Assembly (NCBI RefSeq): GCF_049800955.1
Contig: NZ_JBNAGA010000001.1
Location: 682,001-746,000 of the forward strand
Direction: 5' to 3'
Length of the DNA stretch: 64,000 nucleotides
Source: JAKVBH01 sp049800955
Lineage (GTDB): Bacteria > Pseudomonadota > Alphaproteobacteria > Rhodobacterales > Rhodobacteraceae
Shown: piece by piece, positions 1-8,683 of the stretch
Layout of the letters: every line of letters begins with the position of its first letter
Position numbering within the stretch: position 1 is the stretch's first letter
Notes under the pieces: model-generated
What the model was told of the DNA's origin: nothing
Seen by the model: the letters and a program-made list of their open reading frames with translations, nothing else
The model's database searches: none
Translations under genes and position numbers: made by a program

Positions 1-1
1 C

Positions 2-316
2 GTGGTCGATCTGGGCAGGCTCTACGCGCTGCAAGGCCGACTGACCCACGCCAACACACGCGCGCGCCTGCTGGAGGCAAAAGCCAAAGGCGTGATCTCT
101 GCAACAGGCGCCAAGGACCTCATCGACGCCTATGACCTGATCGCGACGACCCGGCTTGAGCATCAGGCCCATCAGATCAAACATGGCGACGCACCGGACA
201 ATTACATGGCGCCTTCGTCGCTGTCTGATTTCGAACGCGGCCATCTGCGGGATGCCTTCGTCGTGGTGCGGACAATGCAATCGGCCATTGGCCACGGAAA
301 GGGAGCCTTGGGCTAG
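2..316 (+). CDS. DUF294 nucleotidyltransferase-like protein, C-terminal part (cut by window edge)
   Basis: This is the last 104 residues of a protein that starts upstream of the window. The mostly helical tail, with the run LIDAYDLIATTRLEHQ, fits the C-terminal substrate-binding region of DUF294 proteins, which usually carry CBS or cyclic-nucleotide-binding domains ahead of a nucleotidyltransferase-like fold. From family knowledge, these genes often lie next to DnaQ-like exonuclease genes and sodium:solute (acetate-type) symporters, and the next genes here fit that pattern. The product is probably a cytoplasmic regulator. The N-terminal domains cannot be checked from this window. Confidence 0.7.
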   Translation: MVDLGRLYALQGRLTHANTRARLLEAKAKGVISATGAKDLIDAYDLIATTRLEHQAHQIKHGDAPDNYMAPSSLSDFERGHLRDAFVVVRTMQSAIGHGKGALG

Positions 317-318
317 GA

Positions 319-840
319 ATGTTTTGGGAATTACTTGCCACGGTTTTTGCGGGTTTTGCAGGCGCAGGGCTCGCGCTTCTGGCCAACAAGATCACGCGCG
401 GCTCCATGCCAAAATCCGCCATGCCCGTGACGGCGGGCGTCTTCATGCTGGTCTTTGCGGTCTGGTCGGAGATGAACTGGTTTCCACGCTCCGTCGAGCA
501 ATTGCCCGAGACGGTGGTTGTCGTGCGGACCAATGAGAGCCGCTCGCCTTTCCGCCCCTGGACCTACGTCACGCCCTTCGTGAACCGATTTATCGCCGCG
601 GACACAGGCGCTGCGCAAAGCAACACAGACGTGCCGCATCAACGGATTGTGGACATCTACCTGCTGGAACGCTGGCAGCCCGCGCGCGCGCTCAAGATTG
701 GTCTGGATTGCGCGCGGCCTGCGCAAACGCCGCTGGAGGCCAGCAGCTTTGATGACGCCGGCGCAATCGTGTCAGAGGCCTGGGAGCAGCTTGCTCCCGA
801 TGATCCACTGGTGACCGCAGTTTGCCCGCCAACGGGCTGA
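319..840 (+). CDS. Small membrane-anchored hypothetical protein
   Basis: A 173-aa protein beginning two bases after the DUF294 stop, so probably co-transcribed with it. Two hydrophobic stretches (about residues 5-23 and 36-52) suggest an N-terminal membrane anchor or hairpin. The remaining 120 residues are soluble, with two widely spaced cysteines (in LDCARP and near the end in AVCPP). I do not recognise a domain. Its place between a DUF294 protein and a receiver/sensor-exonuclease pair suggests a role in the same signalling unit, but that is inference from position only. Confidence 0.7.
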   Translation: MFWELLATVFAGFAGAGLALLANKITRGSMPKSAMPVTAGVFMLVFAVWSEMNWFPRSVEQLPETVVVVRTNESRSPFRPWTYVTPFVNRFIAADTGAAQSNTDVPHQRIVDIYLLERWQPARALKIGLDCARPAQTPLEASSFDDAGAIVSEAWEQLAPDDPLVTAVCPPTG

Positions 841-915
841 CGCGATGACATGCGCTTTGGGGAGAGCGCCGAGAGCGGATTTGATCCGCATGCCGTAATG
901 GGAAGGAGGGAGCCC

Positions 916-1308
916 ATGGGACTTGATACTGAGGCTGTAAAGCCACGGGTGCTGCTTGTTGAGGATGAGGCAAATATCGCGCTTGCGCTCAGCTTTCTGC
1001 TCGATCGTGAGGGCTATGACGTAACTCATATCGACAATGGGCGCCGCGCTTTGGAAATGGCCTTGCGCGATGCACCCGATCTCGTGGTGCTCGATGTGAC
1101 GCTGCCGGAGGTGTCCGGCTACGAGATCTGCCAGCGCATCAAGGCCAGCCCGGACCATGCCGCGACACGGGTTCTTATCCTGACGGCGCGCGGGACAGAT
1201 GTCGAAAAGCGCAAAGCGCTGGCGCTGGGCGCAGATGACTTCATGTCAAAACCGTTTGAAACGAAGCGGTTGACCAATGCGGTGGCGGCGCTTCTGGAGA
1301 TGTGCTGA
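916..1308 (+). CDS. Single-domain response regulator (receiver)
   Basis: A 130-aa stand-alone CheY-like receiver without an output domain. The acidic pocket is in LLVEDE (E16, D17), the phospho-acceptor is D60 in VVLDVTLPE, and the conserved lysine is K112 in SKPF. I start it at 916 because GGAAGGAGGG lies just upstream; an in-frame start at 850 has no such signal. Its stop shares one base with the start of the sensor-exonuclease gene (TGATG), which suggests translational coupling and a shared pathway. With no output domain it probably acts through protein contacts. Confidence 0.88.
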   Translation: MGLDTEAVKPRVLLVEDEANIALALSFLLDREGYDVTHIDNGRRALEMALRDAPDLVVLDVTLPEVSGYEICQRIKASPDHAATRVLILTARGTDVEKRKALALGADDFMSKPFETKRLTNAVAALLEMC

Positions 1309-3365
1309 TGTTTGCGGATTGGTCGCTTCGGCTCCGGGTCTTTCTGTTTTTTCTCTTTCTGGGACTGGCCGCGCTTGTCCTGATCGGCGCGGGTCTCTGG
1401 CTGGGTTGGTCACGGTCCGAGCCTCGCAGCGATATGGCGCCGTTCATGCTCGGCGGGCTGGCCGCAGGGTTTGCCGTGCTGGGGCTGGTTGCATGGATCT
1501 GGCGTCTGTTTGATGAAAATCTTGCGCGCCCCATGCAGATCCTCGCATCTCGGATGCGCATCCTGGCGGCGGGTGAACGCGGCGCGCCGCTGGCTGAGGA
1601 AGATGCGCGATATCTCGGTGATCTTGCTCCAGCTGCCAAAGCCATTGCGGAGCGACTGGCCGAAACCCAAAGTGACCTGACGCTGGCCATCCGCCGGGAA
1701 ACCCAGAGCCTTGCCGAGGAAAAAGAGCGGCTGGAGACGTTGCTTGCGGATGTCTCGGTGGGGGTGATCCTGTGCAGTGCGGATCACAATGTCGTTTTTT
1801 ACAATTCGCTGGCACGTGGGCAACTGGAGCATTGTGCGGCGCCGCGCCTCGATCAACCCATCACCAATTGCCTCCGCGAAGGCCCGCTCCTGTTGGCCCA
1901 TGCCCAGATTGCACATGCTGCAGCGGGCCATGATGAAGCTGAATTCTACTGCACGACCACAGATGGCAGCACCATGTTTGCCGCCTCCATGCGCCTCGTG
2001 CCGCAGGGGAATGATCGCGCGGGCAGCTACGTTCTGACCTTACAGGATGTAACGGCGCAAAGCGGGGCGGCGCTCGGTCGCGAAAGCCTGCTGACTGACA
2101 TGGTCGATGACATGCGCAGGCGCGCGGCGGGGCTCGAGACGCTCGTGGCGCTGCAGGATCGGGTGGAAGACGCGCTTTTGGCCAAAGCCCTCTTGGATGA
2201 AACCCACCAGTTTGCCAGCGCCGTCGAGACCTTTGCCCAGCGTTTCGAGGCCAGCCGGAGCGCGGCACTGACGGGGCGCCGTATTGCGGCGCGCGATCTG
2301 GCAGATGGTGTCTCGGCGCGGCTGCGCGGTGCCGGACTGGACTGCGACGCGACATTTGCCGACCTGACGCTTGCTGCCGACGGGTTCATGATTGCAGCTC
2401 TGATGGCGCATTTGAGCGAACAGCTCCGGGATGAATGTGATGTCGGCAGCGTCCTGCTGGATATTTCCGAGGACACGGAGGGAGCGATGGTCTCTCTCTC
2501 CTGGGAGGGAGATGTGCTGGAGGTTGGCCAGCTGGAGCGCTGGCTGGATGTGCCGCTTGAGATGGGCGAAGGGGCGTTTCCCGCGCGCTTTATCCTGTCA
2601 CGACATGGCAGCGAGATGTGGCCGGAAGCCCGTGAGGGACGCGCGGTCTTGCGTTTGCCGCTTGGCGTGGCCGATCCGCGCGCTGATCATGCCTTGCGCG
2701 GCGCGGTCTACGACTTTTCGCTCTTTGAAAAATCCCGTCTCGCCTCACTGGCTGATATGCCCATCGACGCGCTGGCCTATGTGGTCTTCGACACGGAAAC
2801 GACGGGGCTTTTGCCCACGCAAGGCGACGAGATCGTCCAGATTGCGGCCATGCGGCTGTTGGGGGCGCGGATTGTCGAGGGCGAGGTGTTGAACACCTTC
2901 GTCGATCCCGGGCGCGCCATTCCAGCCGCGTCCACCAAGGTGCATGGGATCACGCAGGACATGGTCGCGGGCGCGCCGGACATTGCCGAAGCCGGCGCCG
3001 AGCTGCATGCCTTCGCCCATGGCGCCGTTCTTGTGGCGCATAACGCGCCTTTTGACATGGCGTTTTTCCATAAACATGCCGACGTGATCGGGCGCGAGTT
3101 CGACAATCCGGTGCTCGATACCGTGCTCTTGTCAGCCGTTTTGTTCGGGATCACCGAGCAGCATACGCTGGATGCGCTGTGCGAGCGGCTGGGCATCGAG
3201 ATCCCTGAGGCATTGCGCCATACGGCCATGGGGGACACACGGGCCACTGCGGAGTCTTTCGCAAAGATGCTGGGATTGCTGCAAGCCCGCGGATTAACGA
3301 CCTTCGGCGCCGTCCATGCAGAGATGAAGAAACAGATGCGCCTCTACCGCGGACGGGACCTCTGA
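1308..3365 (+). CDS. Membrane PAS/kinase-like sensor fused to DnaQ-type 3'-5' exonuclease
   Basis: A 685-aa protein. Residues 5-60 hold two membrane segments, followed by a HAMP-like linker and coiled coil (to about 145), a PAS-like domain (about 145-250), and a region resembling a histidine kinase core (about 255-460) in which I find no clear phospho-accepting His and no N or G boxes. The C-terminal 200 residues are a DEDDh exonuclease with D495 and E497 in FDTETTG, D583 in NAPFDMAF, and H638 and D643 in HTAMGD. The exonuclease site looks intact while the kinase looks degenerate. Related fused nucleases sit beside DUF294 genes and acetate-type symporters in other proteobacteria. Start 1308 overlaps the receiver stop. 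Confidence 0.85.
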   Translation: MFADWSLRLRVFLFFLFLGLAALVLIGAGLWLGWSRSEPRSDMAPFMLGGLAAGFAVLGLVAWIWRLFDENLARPMQILASRMRILAAGERGAPLAEEDARYLGDLAPAAKAIAERLAETQSDLTLAIRRETQSLAEEKERLETLLADVSVGVILCSADHNVVFYNSLARGQLEHCAAPRLDQPITNCLREGPLLLAHAQIAHAAAGHDEAEFYCTTTDGSTMFAASMRLVPQGNDRAGSYVLTLQDVTAQSGAALGRESLLTDMVDDMRRRAAGLETLVALQDRVEDALLAKALLDETHQFASAVETFAQRFEASRSAALTGRRIAARDLADGVSARLRGAGLDCDATFADLTLAADGFMIAALMAHLSEQLRDECDVGSVLLDISEDTEGAMVSLSWEGDVLEVGQLERWLDVPLEMGEGAFPARFILSRHGSEMWPEAREGRAVLRLPLGVADPRADHALRGAVYDFSLFEKSRLASLADMPIDALAYVVFDTETTGLLPTQGDEIVQIAAMRLLGARIVEGEVLNTFVDPGRAIPAASTKVHGITQDMVAGAPDIAEAGAELHAFAHGAVLVAHNAPFDMAFFHKHADVIGREFDNPVLDTVLLSAVLFGITEQHTLDALCERLGIEIPEALRHTAMGDTRATAESFAKMLGLLQARGLTTFGAVHAEMKKQMRLYRGRDL

Positions 3366-3425
3366 CCACTGTCGCCAGATTGTGCGCGCCACGGCGCGCG
3401 CTGGATCAGCACTTGCGTGCGATTT

Positions 3426-3469
3426 GGGGCGCTGCCCCGGACCCTGGGATATTTATCTCAAGAGGAAGG
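3426..3469 (+). repeat. Dispersed hairpin repeat, copy e (divergent)
   Basis: GGGGC-gct-GCCCC (3426-3438) is followed by a small hairpin GGGAT-ATTT-ATCTC and the tail CAAGAGGAAGG. It has the same layout as the copies at 9350, 9546, 29504, 51145 and 58801, with a one-base difference in the tail. It lies 3' of the sensor-exonuclease gene. Confidence 0.5.
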
Positions 3470-3503
3470 AAGCGAGAGGCCTCTCCCGCTTCCCTGCTTT
3501 TTT
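3468..3503 (+). terminator. Probable Rho-independent terminator of the sensor-exonuclease gene
   Basis: An inverted repeat GGAAGCG-AGAGG / CCTCT-CC-CGCTTCC (with a two-base bulge) is followed by CTGCTTTTTT. It lies between convergent genes and reads correctly for the plus strand. The last bases run into the fadJ stop codon. Confidence 0.6.
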
Positions 3504-5692
3504 CAGGCCGCTTGCGCGGCGTTGCCGAAGCGTCTGTAGAAGCTTTGTGTTTTGTCTGCCATGTCGCGCAGCAGGGCGGGGCAGGCAAAGCGGTCGCCAT
3601 AGGTGTGTTGCAATTGATCGCAACGCTCCGCGGCATAGGGTGTTCCGATCATGTCGAGCCAGGAGAACGGCCCGCCGGACCATGGGGCAAAGCCCCAGCC
3701 GAGTATCGCGCCGACATCGCCTTCGCGGATGTCTTCCAACACGCCTTCCTCCAGTGCCCTCACCGCTTCCAGTGATTGGGCGAAGAGCAGGCGGTGTTGC
3801 ACGTCGATCAGATCGGGTTGGCTTTCGGCTCGCGGGTATTGGGCCATGACGACCTCTGAGAGGCCTTGGCGTTTGCCCTTCTCGTCGTAGTCGTAAAAGC
3901 CTGCGTTGGATTTGCGGCCCAGACGGCCCTGCGCTTCCATCCAGAAGATCACCTCGTCGACGGCCTCATCGGGATAGGCATCGCCCATGGCTGCTTTGGT
4001 CGCGCGGGCAATCTTGGCGCCGAGATCGATGGAAGTTTCATCGACAAGTTGCAGCGGGCCCAAGGGCATGCCGACCTGACGGGCGGCGTTCTCAATCAGC
4101 GCGGGCGCCACGCCTTCGGCCACCATGCGCAGGCCCTCGTTGATATAGGGGATGATGCAGCGGTTGGCGTAGAAGAAGCGCGCATCGTTCACGACGATGG
4201 GCGTTTTGCGGATCTGGCGCACGTAGTCGAGCGATTTGGCCACCGCCCGGTCGCCTGTCTCTTTGCCCTTGATGATCTCGACCAGCAGCATTTTCTCGAC
4301 TGGGGAGAAGAAGTGAATGCCGATGAACTGCTCGGGGCGCTTGGAGGCCTTGGCAAGCTCGGAGATCGGCAGGGTTGAGGTGTTGGAGGCGAAGATGCAG
4401 TCCTCGGAGATGACCTCTTCGACCTTGGCGGTCACTTCGGCCTTGATCTTGGGATCTTCAAACACTGCTTCGATGATCAGGTCGCAGCCCGCCAGCGCGG
4501 CGTAATCGGTCGTGGCCTCGATCCGGCCCAGCATGGCGTCGGCCTTGTCCTGCGTGATCTTTTTGCGGCTCACGCCTTTGGCCGTATAGTCGGCGACATA
4601 GGCCTTGCCGCGGTCGGCGGCCTCTTGTTTTTGGTCAATCAGGACGACCTCGATGCCTGCTTGTGCGGAGACCAGCGCGATGCCCGCGCCCATCATGCCT
4701 GCACCCAACACGCCTACTTTGCGGACCTTTTCATCGGCTACCTGCGGCCTTGATGCGCCTTTCTCCAGCGCTTCCTTGTTGATGAAGAGCGAGCGGATCA
4801 TGGCGCTCGAGGAGGGGTTCATCAGGATTTGGGTGAAGTAGCGCGCTTCGATCTTGAGGGCTGTGTCGAAGGGCACCATGGCGCCTTCATAGACAGCGGA
4901 CAACAGAGCCTTCGCCGCAGGATAGACACCTTGTGTCTTGCTGTTCACCATGGCGGAGGCGCCAACGAACGTCATGAAACCGGCGGGATGATAAGGCGCG
5001 CCACCGGGCATTTTGTAACCCTTCTCATCCCACGGTTTTACGATCTTGGGCTCAGACAGGACCCACTCGCGCGCGGCCTGAACCGGATCGTCAACGACCT
5101 CATCAATGATGCCCGCCATCTTGGCTTTCTTGGGATCGCTCAGCTTGCCCTCGAGCAGAAAAGGCGAAGCGGCCATGGCCCCCATCTTGCGCACAAGCCG
5201 CGTGGTGCCGCCTGCGCCGGGGAAGATGCCTACGAGGATTTCGGGCAGGCCGATCTTGGCCTTGGGATTGTCCGCGCAGAAGATGCGATGCGTCGCCAGT
5301 GGCAATTCAAGACCGATGCCAAGGGCAGTGCCGGGCAGGGCTGTGGCAATGGGTTTGCCGCCTTTGTTTGTCTTAGGGTCCATACCCGCGCGTTCGATTT
5401 TGCGCAGCATGTGATGGCCGTTCATCGTGAAATCAAAGAGCGCTTGCGCCGGATCGTCACCAGCCTCGCCCTTGATCGTGGCCAGGACGTTGAGATCCAT
5501 CCCGCCTGCAAACGTGTCTTTGCCCGACGTGATGACAATGCCTTTGACCGCATCATCAGCCAGCGCGTCGTCGATCAGATCGTTGAGCGACGCCATGCTC
5601 TCGCGGCTCATCACGTTCATCGATTTGGACGCGACATCCCAAGTGATGATCGCGGCACCGTCGGCGTGCTTGACCATGGTAAAATCAGTCAT
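3503..5692 (-). CDS. fadJ: Multifunctional fatty-acid oxidation protein: enoyl-CoA hydratase / 3-hydroxyacyl-CoA dehydrogenase (FadJ/FadB-like)
   Basis: A 729-aa bifunctional beta-oxidation enzyme. The N-terminal crotonase domain (about 1-190) has AGGMDL and GIFPGAGGTTRL. The central NAD-binding domain has the GAGMMGAGIA dinucleotide motif, and the 3HCDH domain has IHFFSPVEKMLLVEII with its catalytic His. It hydrates 2-enoyl-CoA and oxidises the resulting 3-hydroxyacyl-CoA in the cytoplasm. AGGAG precedes the ATG at 5692. The gene overlaps the preceding NTF2-like gene by 8 bp and is the last gene of the GST-thiolase-NTF2 unit, so hydratase/dehydrogenase and thiolase are co-expressed, as usual for a FadA-FadB type complex. 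Confidence 0.95.
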   Translation of the reverse strand: MTDFTMVKHADGAAIITWDVASKSMNVMSRESMASLNDLIDDALADDAVKGIVITSGKDTFAGGMDLNVLATIKGEAGDDPAQALFDFTMNGHHMLRKIERAGMDPKTNKGGKPIATALPGTALGIGLELPLATHRIFCADNPKAKIGLPEILVGIFPGAGGTTRLVRKMGAMAASPFLLEGKLSDPKKAKMAGIIDEVVDDPVQAAREWVLSEPKIVKPWDEKGYKMPGGAPYHPAGFMTFVGASAMVNSKTQGVYPAAKALLSAVYEGAMVPFDTALKIEARYFTQILMNPSSSAMIRSLFINKEALEKGASRPQVADEKVRKVGVLGAGMMGAGIALVSAQAGIEVVLIDQKQEAADRGKAYVADYTAKGVSRKKITQDKADAMLGRIEATTDYAALAGCDLIIEAVFEDPKIKAEVTAKVEEVISEDCIFASNTSTLPISELAKASKRPEQFIGIHFFSPVEKMLLVEIIKGKETGDRAVAKSLDYVRQIRKTPIVVNDARFFYANRCIIPYINEGLRMVAEGVAPALIENAARQVGMPLGPLQLVDETSIDLGAKIARATKAAMGDAYPDEAVDEVIFWMEAQGRLGRKSNAGFYDYDEKGKRQGLSEVVMAQYPRAESQPDLIDVQHRLLFAQSLEAVRALEEGVLEDIREGDVGAILGWGFAPWSGGPFSWLDMIGTPYAAERCDQLQHTYGDRFACPALLRDMADKTQSFYRRFGNAAQAA

Positions 5693-6116
5693 CTTTTTCT
5701 CCTGTCAGAAACGGGGCATTGCCCGTCCAGTGATGATGTCCCAGCGCATTCAGGATGGCGGACATGCGCCATTGCCCGGGATGGGCATGCAATAGCGCGG
5801 TGGATGTGTAAGGCTCGTGCACCCGGGTGCCTGAGCTGAGCAGGTGGGTGCGGTATGTGGCGAGGACGGTGCCATCGCTGCAGTGTTCCAGTTTGAGAGG
5901 CTCGCGGACAACGTCAGTGATGCGCAGGATTTCCACCGCTTCCATGTATTGGTCGAAGTTGGTTTTGACCTCATCGTCATTTGCAAGCGAGACCGGGCCT
6001 GTTGCGGTCACGATGGTGAACGGCAATTGGATGCGCGTGCGCCAAAGCGCGTAGTCCGGGCGCATGAAGGCAACGCAGATATCGTCCAGAAAGCCGCGAA
6101 ACTCCTGCTCAGTCAT
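5685..6116 (-). CDS. NTF2-like (SnoaL-type) fold protein, single domain
   Basis: A 143-aa protein with one NTF2-like domain. Near the N-terminus it has LPFTIVTATGP, then DQYMEAVEILRITDVVRE, and it ends with WRMSAILNALGHHHW. The same landmarks appear in order in the second half of the neighbouring 296-aa protein, so the two are duplicates. NTF2-like domains form a cone with a pocket that may bind or isomerise small ligands; no catalytic residues can be assigned here. It overlaps the upstream gene by 8 bp and fadJ by 8 bp, so it belongs firmly to the beta-oxidation operon. The function is unknown. Confidence 0.75.
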   Translation of the reverse strand: MTEQEFRGFLDDICVAFMRPDYALWRTRIQLPFTIVTATGPVSLANDDEVKTNFDQYMEAVEILRITDVVREPLKLEHCSDGTVLATYRTHLLSSGTRVHEPYTSTALLHAHPGQWRMSAILNALGHHHWTGNAPFLTGEKDD

Positions 6117-6999
6117 CGATCACCTCCTGCGGGCTCGGAGAGGCCTGCGCGGCGTGGGACAAATGCCCCAACCCTTTTTCGAGCGCACACATGCGCCAGT
6201 GATTATCCGCGTCTCGTTCAAGCGTCATGAAGCTTTTATATGACGGCACGACCAGTTCGGTGCCCGACAGCACAAAGCTCAGATAGCTTCCCATGATCCG
6301 GTCCTTGGCGATCAACTCCGCGGATTTTATCTTGCGGACGACCTCCGTGACGCCGTGCGATGCGAGCTCCTGATCATAGAGATCAAAATCGCTTCTCAGT
6401 TCAGCGCGCGTCGTGAGGTAGACGCGCCCGAATGGGCCATGCATGTAAAGCGGCAAGGAGACGTGCTCACATAGCAAACCGAAATCGCGCTCCATATAGG
6501 CGCGTGTTATCGCATCGAGGCCCGTGCGCAGTATAGCGGCGCAGTCGATTTCGGCCCGCTGCTGCGCTTCGGTCATGAACGCGGATTGGGCCTTTGGCCA
6601 ATCATGGATCGCGTATTGAGACTCAGAGATGCGCCAGACGCCGTCCTCCAGCTTGAGGATGGAAATGGACGGATGCGGGCCGCGGAGTAACCTATCGCCT
6701 GCATATCGGCTGGCCACATGGGTGTGACGGATTGTGGTCTGATCAACCCAGTTCGCGGCTTCGACCCAGCGCTCCAGCCGCGTCACACCATCACTGGCAT
6801 GCGCCGCAACGACGCCTTCGAACACGGAATGCAAATCATCGATAGTTTCCAGTGTGCGTTGGCCCTCATAGGTCGTGATGTGATGGGGCAGAGTGAAATA
6901 GCGGCGAAAGGTGTCAAAATCGCCCTTCAGCATCGCTTGCCCGGTTTTATCGAGTAGGTCTTGAGCGATGGCTCTGGCTGTCAGGTCGGTCCGGGTCAT
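6109..6999 (-). CDS. Tandem two-domain NTF2-like protein
   Basis: A 296-aa protein made of two NTF2-like repeats, about residues 1-137 and 150-280. Repeat 1 has FTLPHHITTYEG and VWRISESQYAIHDW; repeat 2 has SLPLYMHGP, FDLYDQEL and HWRMCALEKGLGHL. Repeat 2 resembles the downstream 143-aa protein more, and repeat 1 the upstream 155-aa protein. That suggests an array of four domains split over three genes. Its start overlaps the upstream gene's stop in ATGA and its end overlaps the next gene by 8 bp. No catalytic residue can be named. The operon context suggests a role with acyl-CoA intermediates, which is inference only. Confidence 0.75.
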   Translation of the reverse strand: MTRTDLTARAIAQDLLDKTGQAMLKGDFDTFRRYFTLPHHITTYEGQRTLETIDDLHSVFEGVVAAHASDGVTRLERWVEAANWVDQTTIRHTHVASRYAGDRLLRGPHPSISILKLEDGVWRISESQYAIHDWPKAQSAFMTEAQQRAEIDCAAILRTGLDAITRAYMERDFGLLCEHVSLPLYMHGPFGRVYLTTRAELRSDFDLYDQELASHGVTEVVRKIKSAELIAKDRIMGSYLSFVLSGTELVVPSYKSFMTLERDADNHWRMCALEKGLGHLSHAAQASPSPQEVIDD

Positions 7000-7463
7000 G
7001 ACGCGCCTTTCCGGGACAGGGCCATGTGCAAAAGCGCGTTGTTTGACACGTCATAAGCGCTGGACATGATGGTCCAGCGTCCGTGCCGCAGCTCGGCGAT
7101 GCCGGAATTTCGTCGGGGTTGGCTCAGGTGATGGTTTGCAGTTACCCATCGGCTCTCGAAATGGCATTCAATCTTATCAGCCGAAAGAAAACGGGCGCTG
7201 GTCACAACGCGGTGCAGATCAATTGCGCCGGTATCGTGAATGTAGCGTTGCATGCCCTGGAAGATTTCTTCGAGCTGAGCCTTGTTGGTAATGTGCGTCA
7301 CCGTCTCGGAGGTGCGCAAGACGCTCGGTATGTGAAAGCGCGCGCAATACGCCTCCATATCTCCTGAAAAGAGAGCGTCACGCGTGACGACGAGCAGATG
7401 GTTCGAGACAGCCTCAGCCGTCTCGAATTCCGGGTCGCAGGATATTGCGCCTTGGTGCATCAC
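6996..7463 (-). CDS. NTF2-like (SnoaL-type) fold protein, single domain
   Basis: A 155-aa protein with one NTF2-like domain. Features include FHIPSVLRTSETVTHI, LEEIFQGMQRYI and RHGRWTIMSSAYDVS, which match in order the first repeat of the next gene. It starts within the thiolase stop (4-bp overlap) and ends in a 4-bp overlap with the two-domain gene. It is the first of three NTF2-like genes between thiolase and FadJ. I cannot assign a ligand or a reaction. Confidence 0.72.
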   Translation of the reverse strand: MMHQGAISCDPEFETAEAVSNHLLVVTRDALFSGDMEAYCARFHIPSVLRTSETVTHITNKAQLEEIFQGMQRYIHDTGAIDLHRVVTSARFLSADKIECHFESRWVTANHHLSQPRRNSGIAELRHGRWTIMSSAYDVSNNALLHMALSRKGAS

Positions 7464-8671
7464 ACCCGTTCGATGATCGTCGCGGCGCCCATGCCGGACG
7501 CGATGCAGAGCGTGGCAAGCCCGGTGCTCTTGCCTGTGCGTTCCAGCTCGTCGAGCAAGGTGCCAATGATGATCGCGCCAGTGGCGCCCAAGGGGTGGCC
7601 CATGGCAATGGAGCCGCCATTCACATTGACCTTGTCGTGATCGACGTCGAAGGCCTGCATGAAGCGCAGAACGACGCTGGCGAAGGCCTCGTTGACCTCA
7701 AACAGATCGATATCGGAGATGCTCATGCCACTATCGGCCAGGATTTTTTCCGTCACGGGGACCGGGCCTGTGAGCATGATGGTCGGGTCTGTGCCGATCT
7801 TGGCGGTTGCGCGGATGCGCGCCCGGGGCTTCAGTCCATGTTTCTCGCCAAATGCCTTGTTGCCGATGAGAACTGCCGCCGCGCCATCGACGATACCCGA
7901 AGAATTGCCCGCATGGTGGATATGCGAAATGCGCTCCAGATGCGGATATTTCATCAAGGCAACCTTGTCGAACCCGGGCATGACCTCGCCCATATCCTTG
8001 AACGCAGGCTTAAGACCGCCGAGCGATTGCATGTCTGTCTCGGGCCGCATGTATTCGTCGTGATCCAGTATGGACAGGCCGTTTTGATCACGAACAGTGA
8101 TGATCGATTTGTCAAACCGGCCATCATCCCAAGCGGCTTTTGCACGTTGCTGGGACGCCATGGCCAGCGCATCGGCGTCATCGCGGGAAAAACCGTATTC
8201 AGTGGCAATGATGTCGGCCGAGATACCTTGCGGGACGAAGTAGCTTTCCATGGCGAGCGATGGGTCGACGGCAATGGCCGCCCCGTCTGAGCCCATGGCC
8301 ACGCGCCCCATCATCTCAACACCGCCCGCGATATAGGCATCACCGGCACCACCGGCGACCTGGTTCGCGGCCAGATTGACCGCTTCCATGCCGGAGGCGC
8401 AGAAACGATTGATCGCGAGGCCCGGAATACGCTCATCCAGATCAGACGCGAGCACGGCAGAGCGCGCAAGGCATCCGCCTTGTTCGCCCACCTGCGTGAC
8501 ATTGCCCCAGATGACATCTTCGACGGCATGTCCATCAAGGCCATTGCGGTCCTTGACAGCATTGAGCGTCTGCGCCGAGAGCCGCAGGGACGTGACTTCG
8601 TGCAACGAGCCGTCCTTGCGGCCTTTGCCGCGCGGCGTGCGCAGGGCATCGTAGATATAAGCGTCGGTCAT
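7460..8671 (-). CDS. fadA: Acetyl-CoA C-acyltransferase (3-ketoacyl-CoA thiolase)
   Basis: A 403-aa thiolase, normal family length. The nucleophilic cysteine is in NRFCASGMEAV, the active-site His in NGGSIAMGHPLGATGA, and the C-terminal catalytic Cys in CIASGMGAATI. It cleaves 3-ketoacyl-CoA to acetyl-CoA and a shortened acyl-CoA and works with FadJ from the same operon. It lies 12 bp after the GST gene and overlaps the first NTF2-like gene by 4 bp. A biosynthetic acetoacetyl-CoA thiolase is the alternative, but the FadJ partnership favours degradation. Confidence 0.93.
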   Translation of the reverse strand: MTDAYIYDALRTPRGKGRKDGSLHEVTSLRLSAQTLNAVKDRNGLDGHAVEDVIWGNVTQVGEQGGCLARSAVLASDLDERIPGLAINRFCASGMEAVNLAANQVAGGAGDAYIAGGVEMMGRVAMGSDGAAIAVDPSLAMESYFVPQGISADIIATEYGFSRDDADALAMASQQRAKAAWDDGRFDKSIITVRDQNGLSILDHDEYMRPETDMQSLGGLKPAFKDMGEVMPGFDKVALMKYPHLERISHIHHAGNSSGIVDGAAAVLIGNKAFGEKHGLKPRARIRATAKIGTDPTIMLTGPVPVTEKILADSGMSISDIDLFEVNEAFASVVLRFMQAFDVDHDKVNVNGGSIAMGHPLGATGAIIIGTLLDELERTGKSTGLATLCIASGMGAATIIERV

Positions 8672-8683
8672 GGTCTTCTCCGT

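Noticed and set aside
4829..5839. A 336-codon plus-strand open frame over fadJ
   Set aside because: Shadow of the FadJ crotonase domain on the opposite strand.
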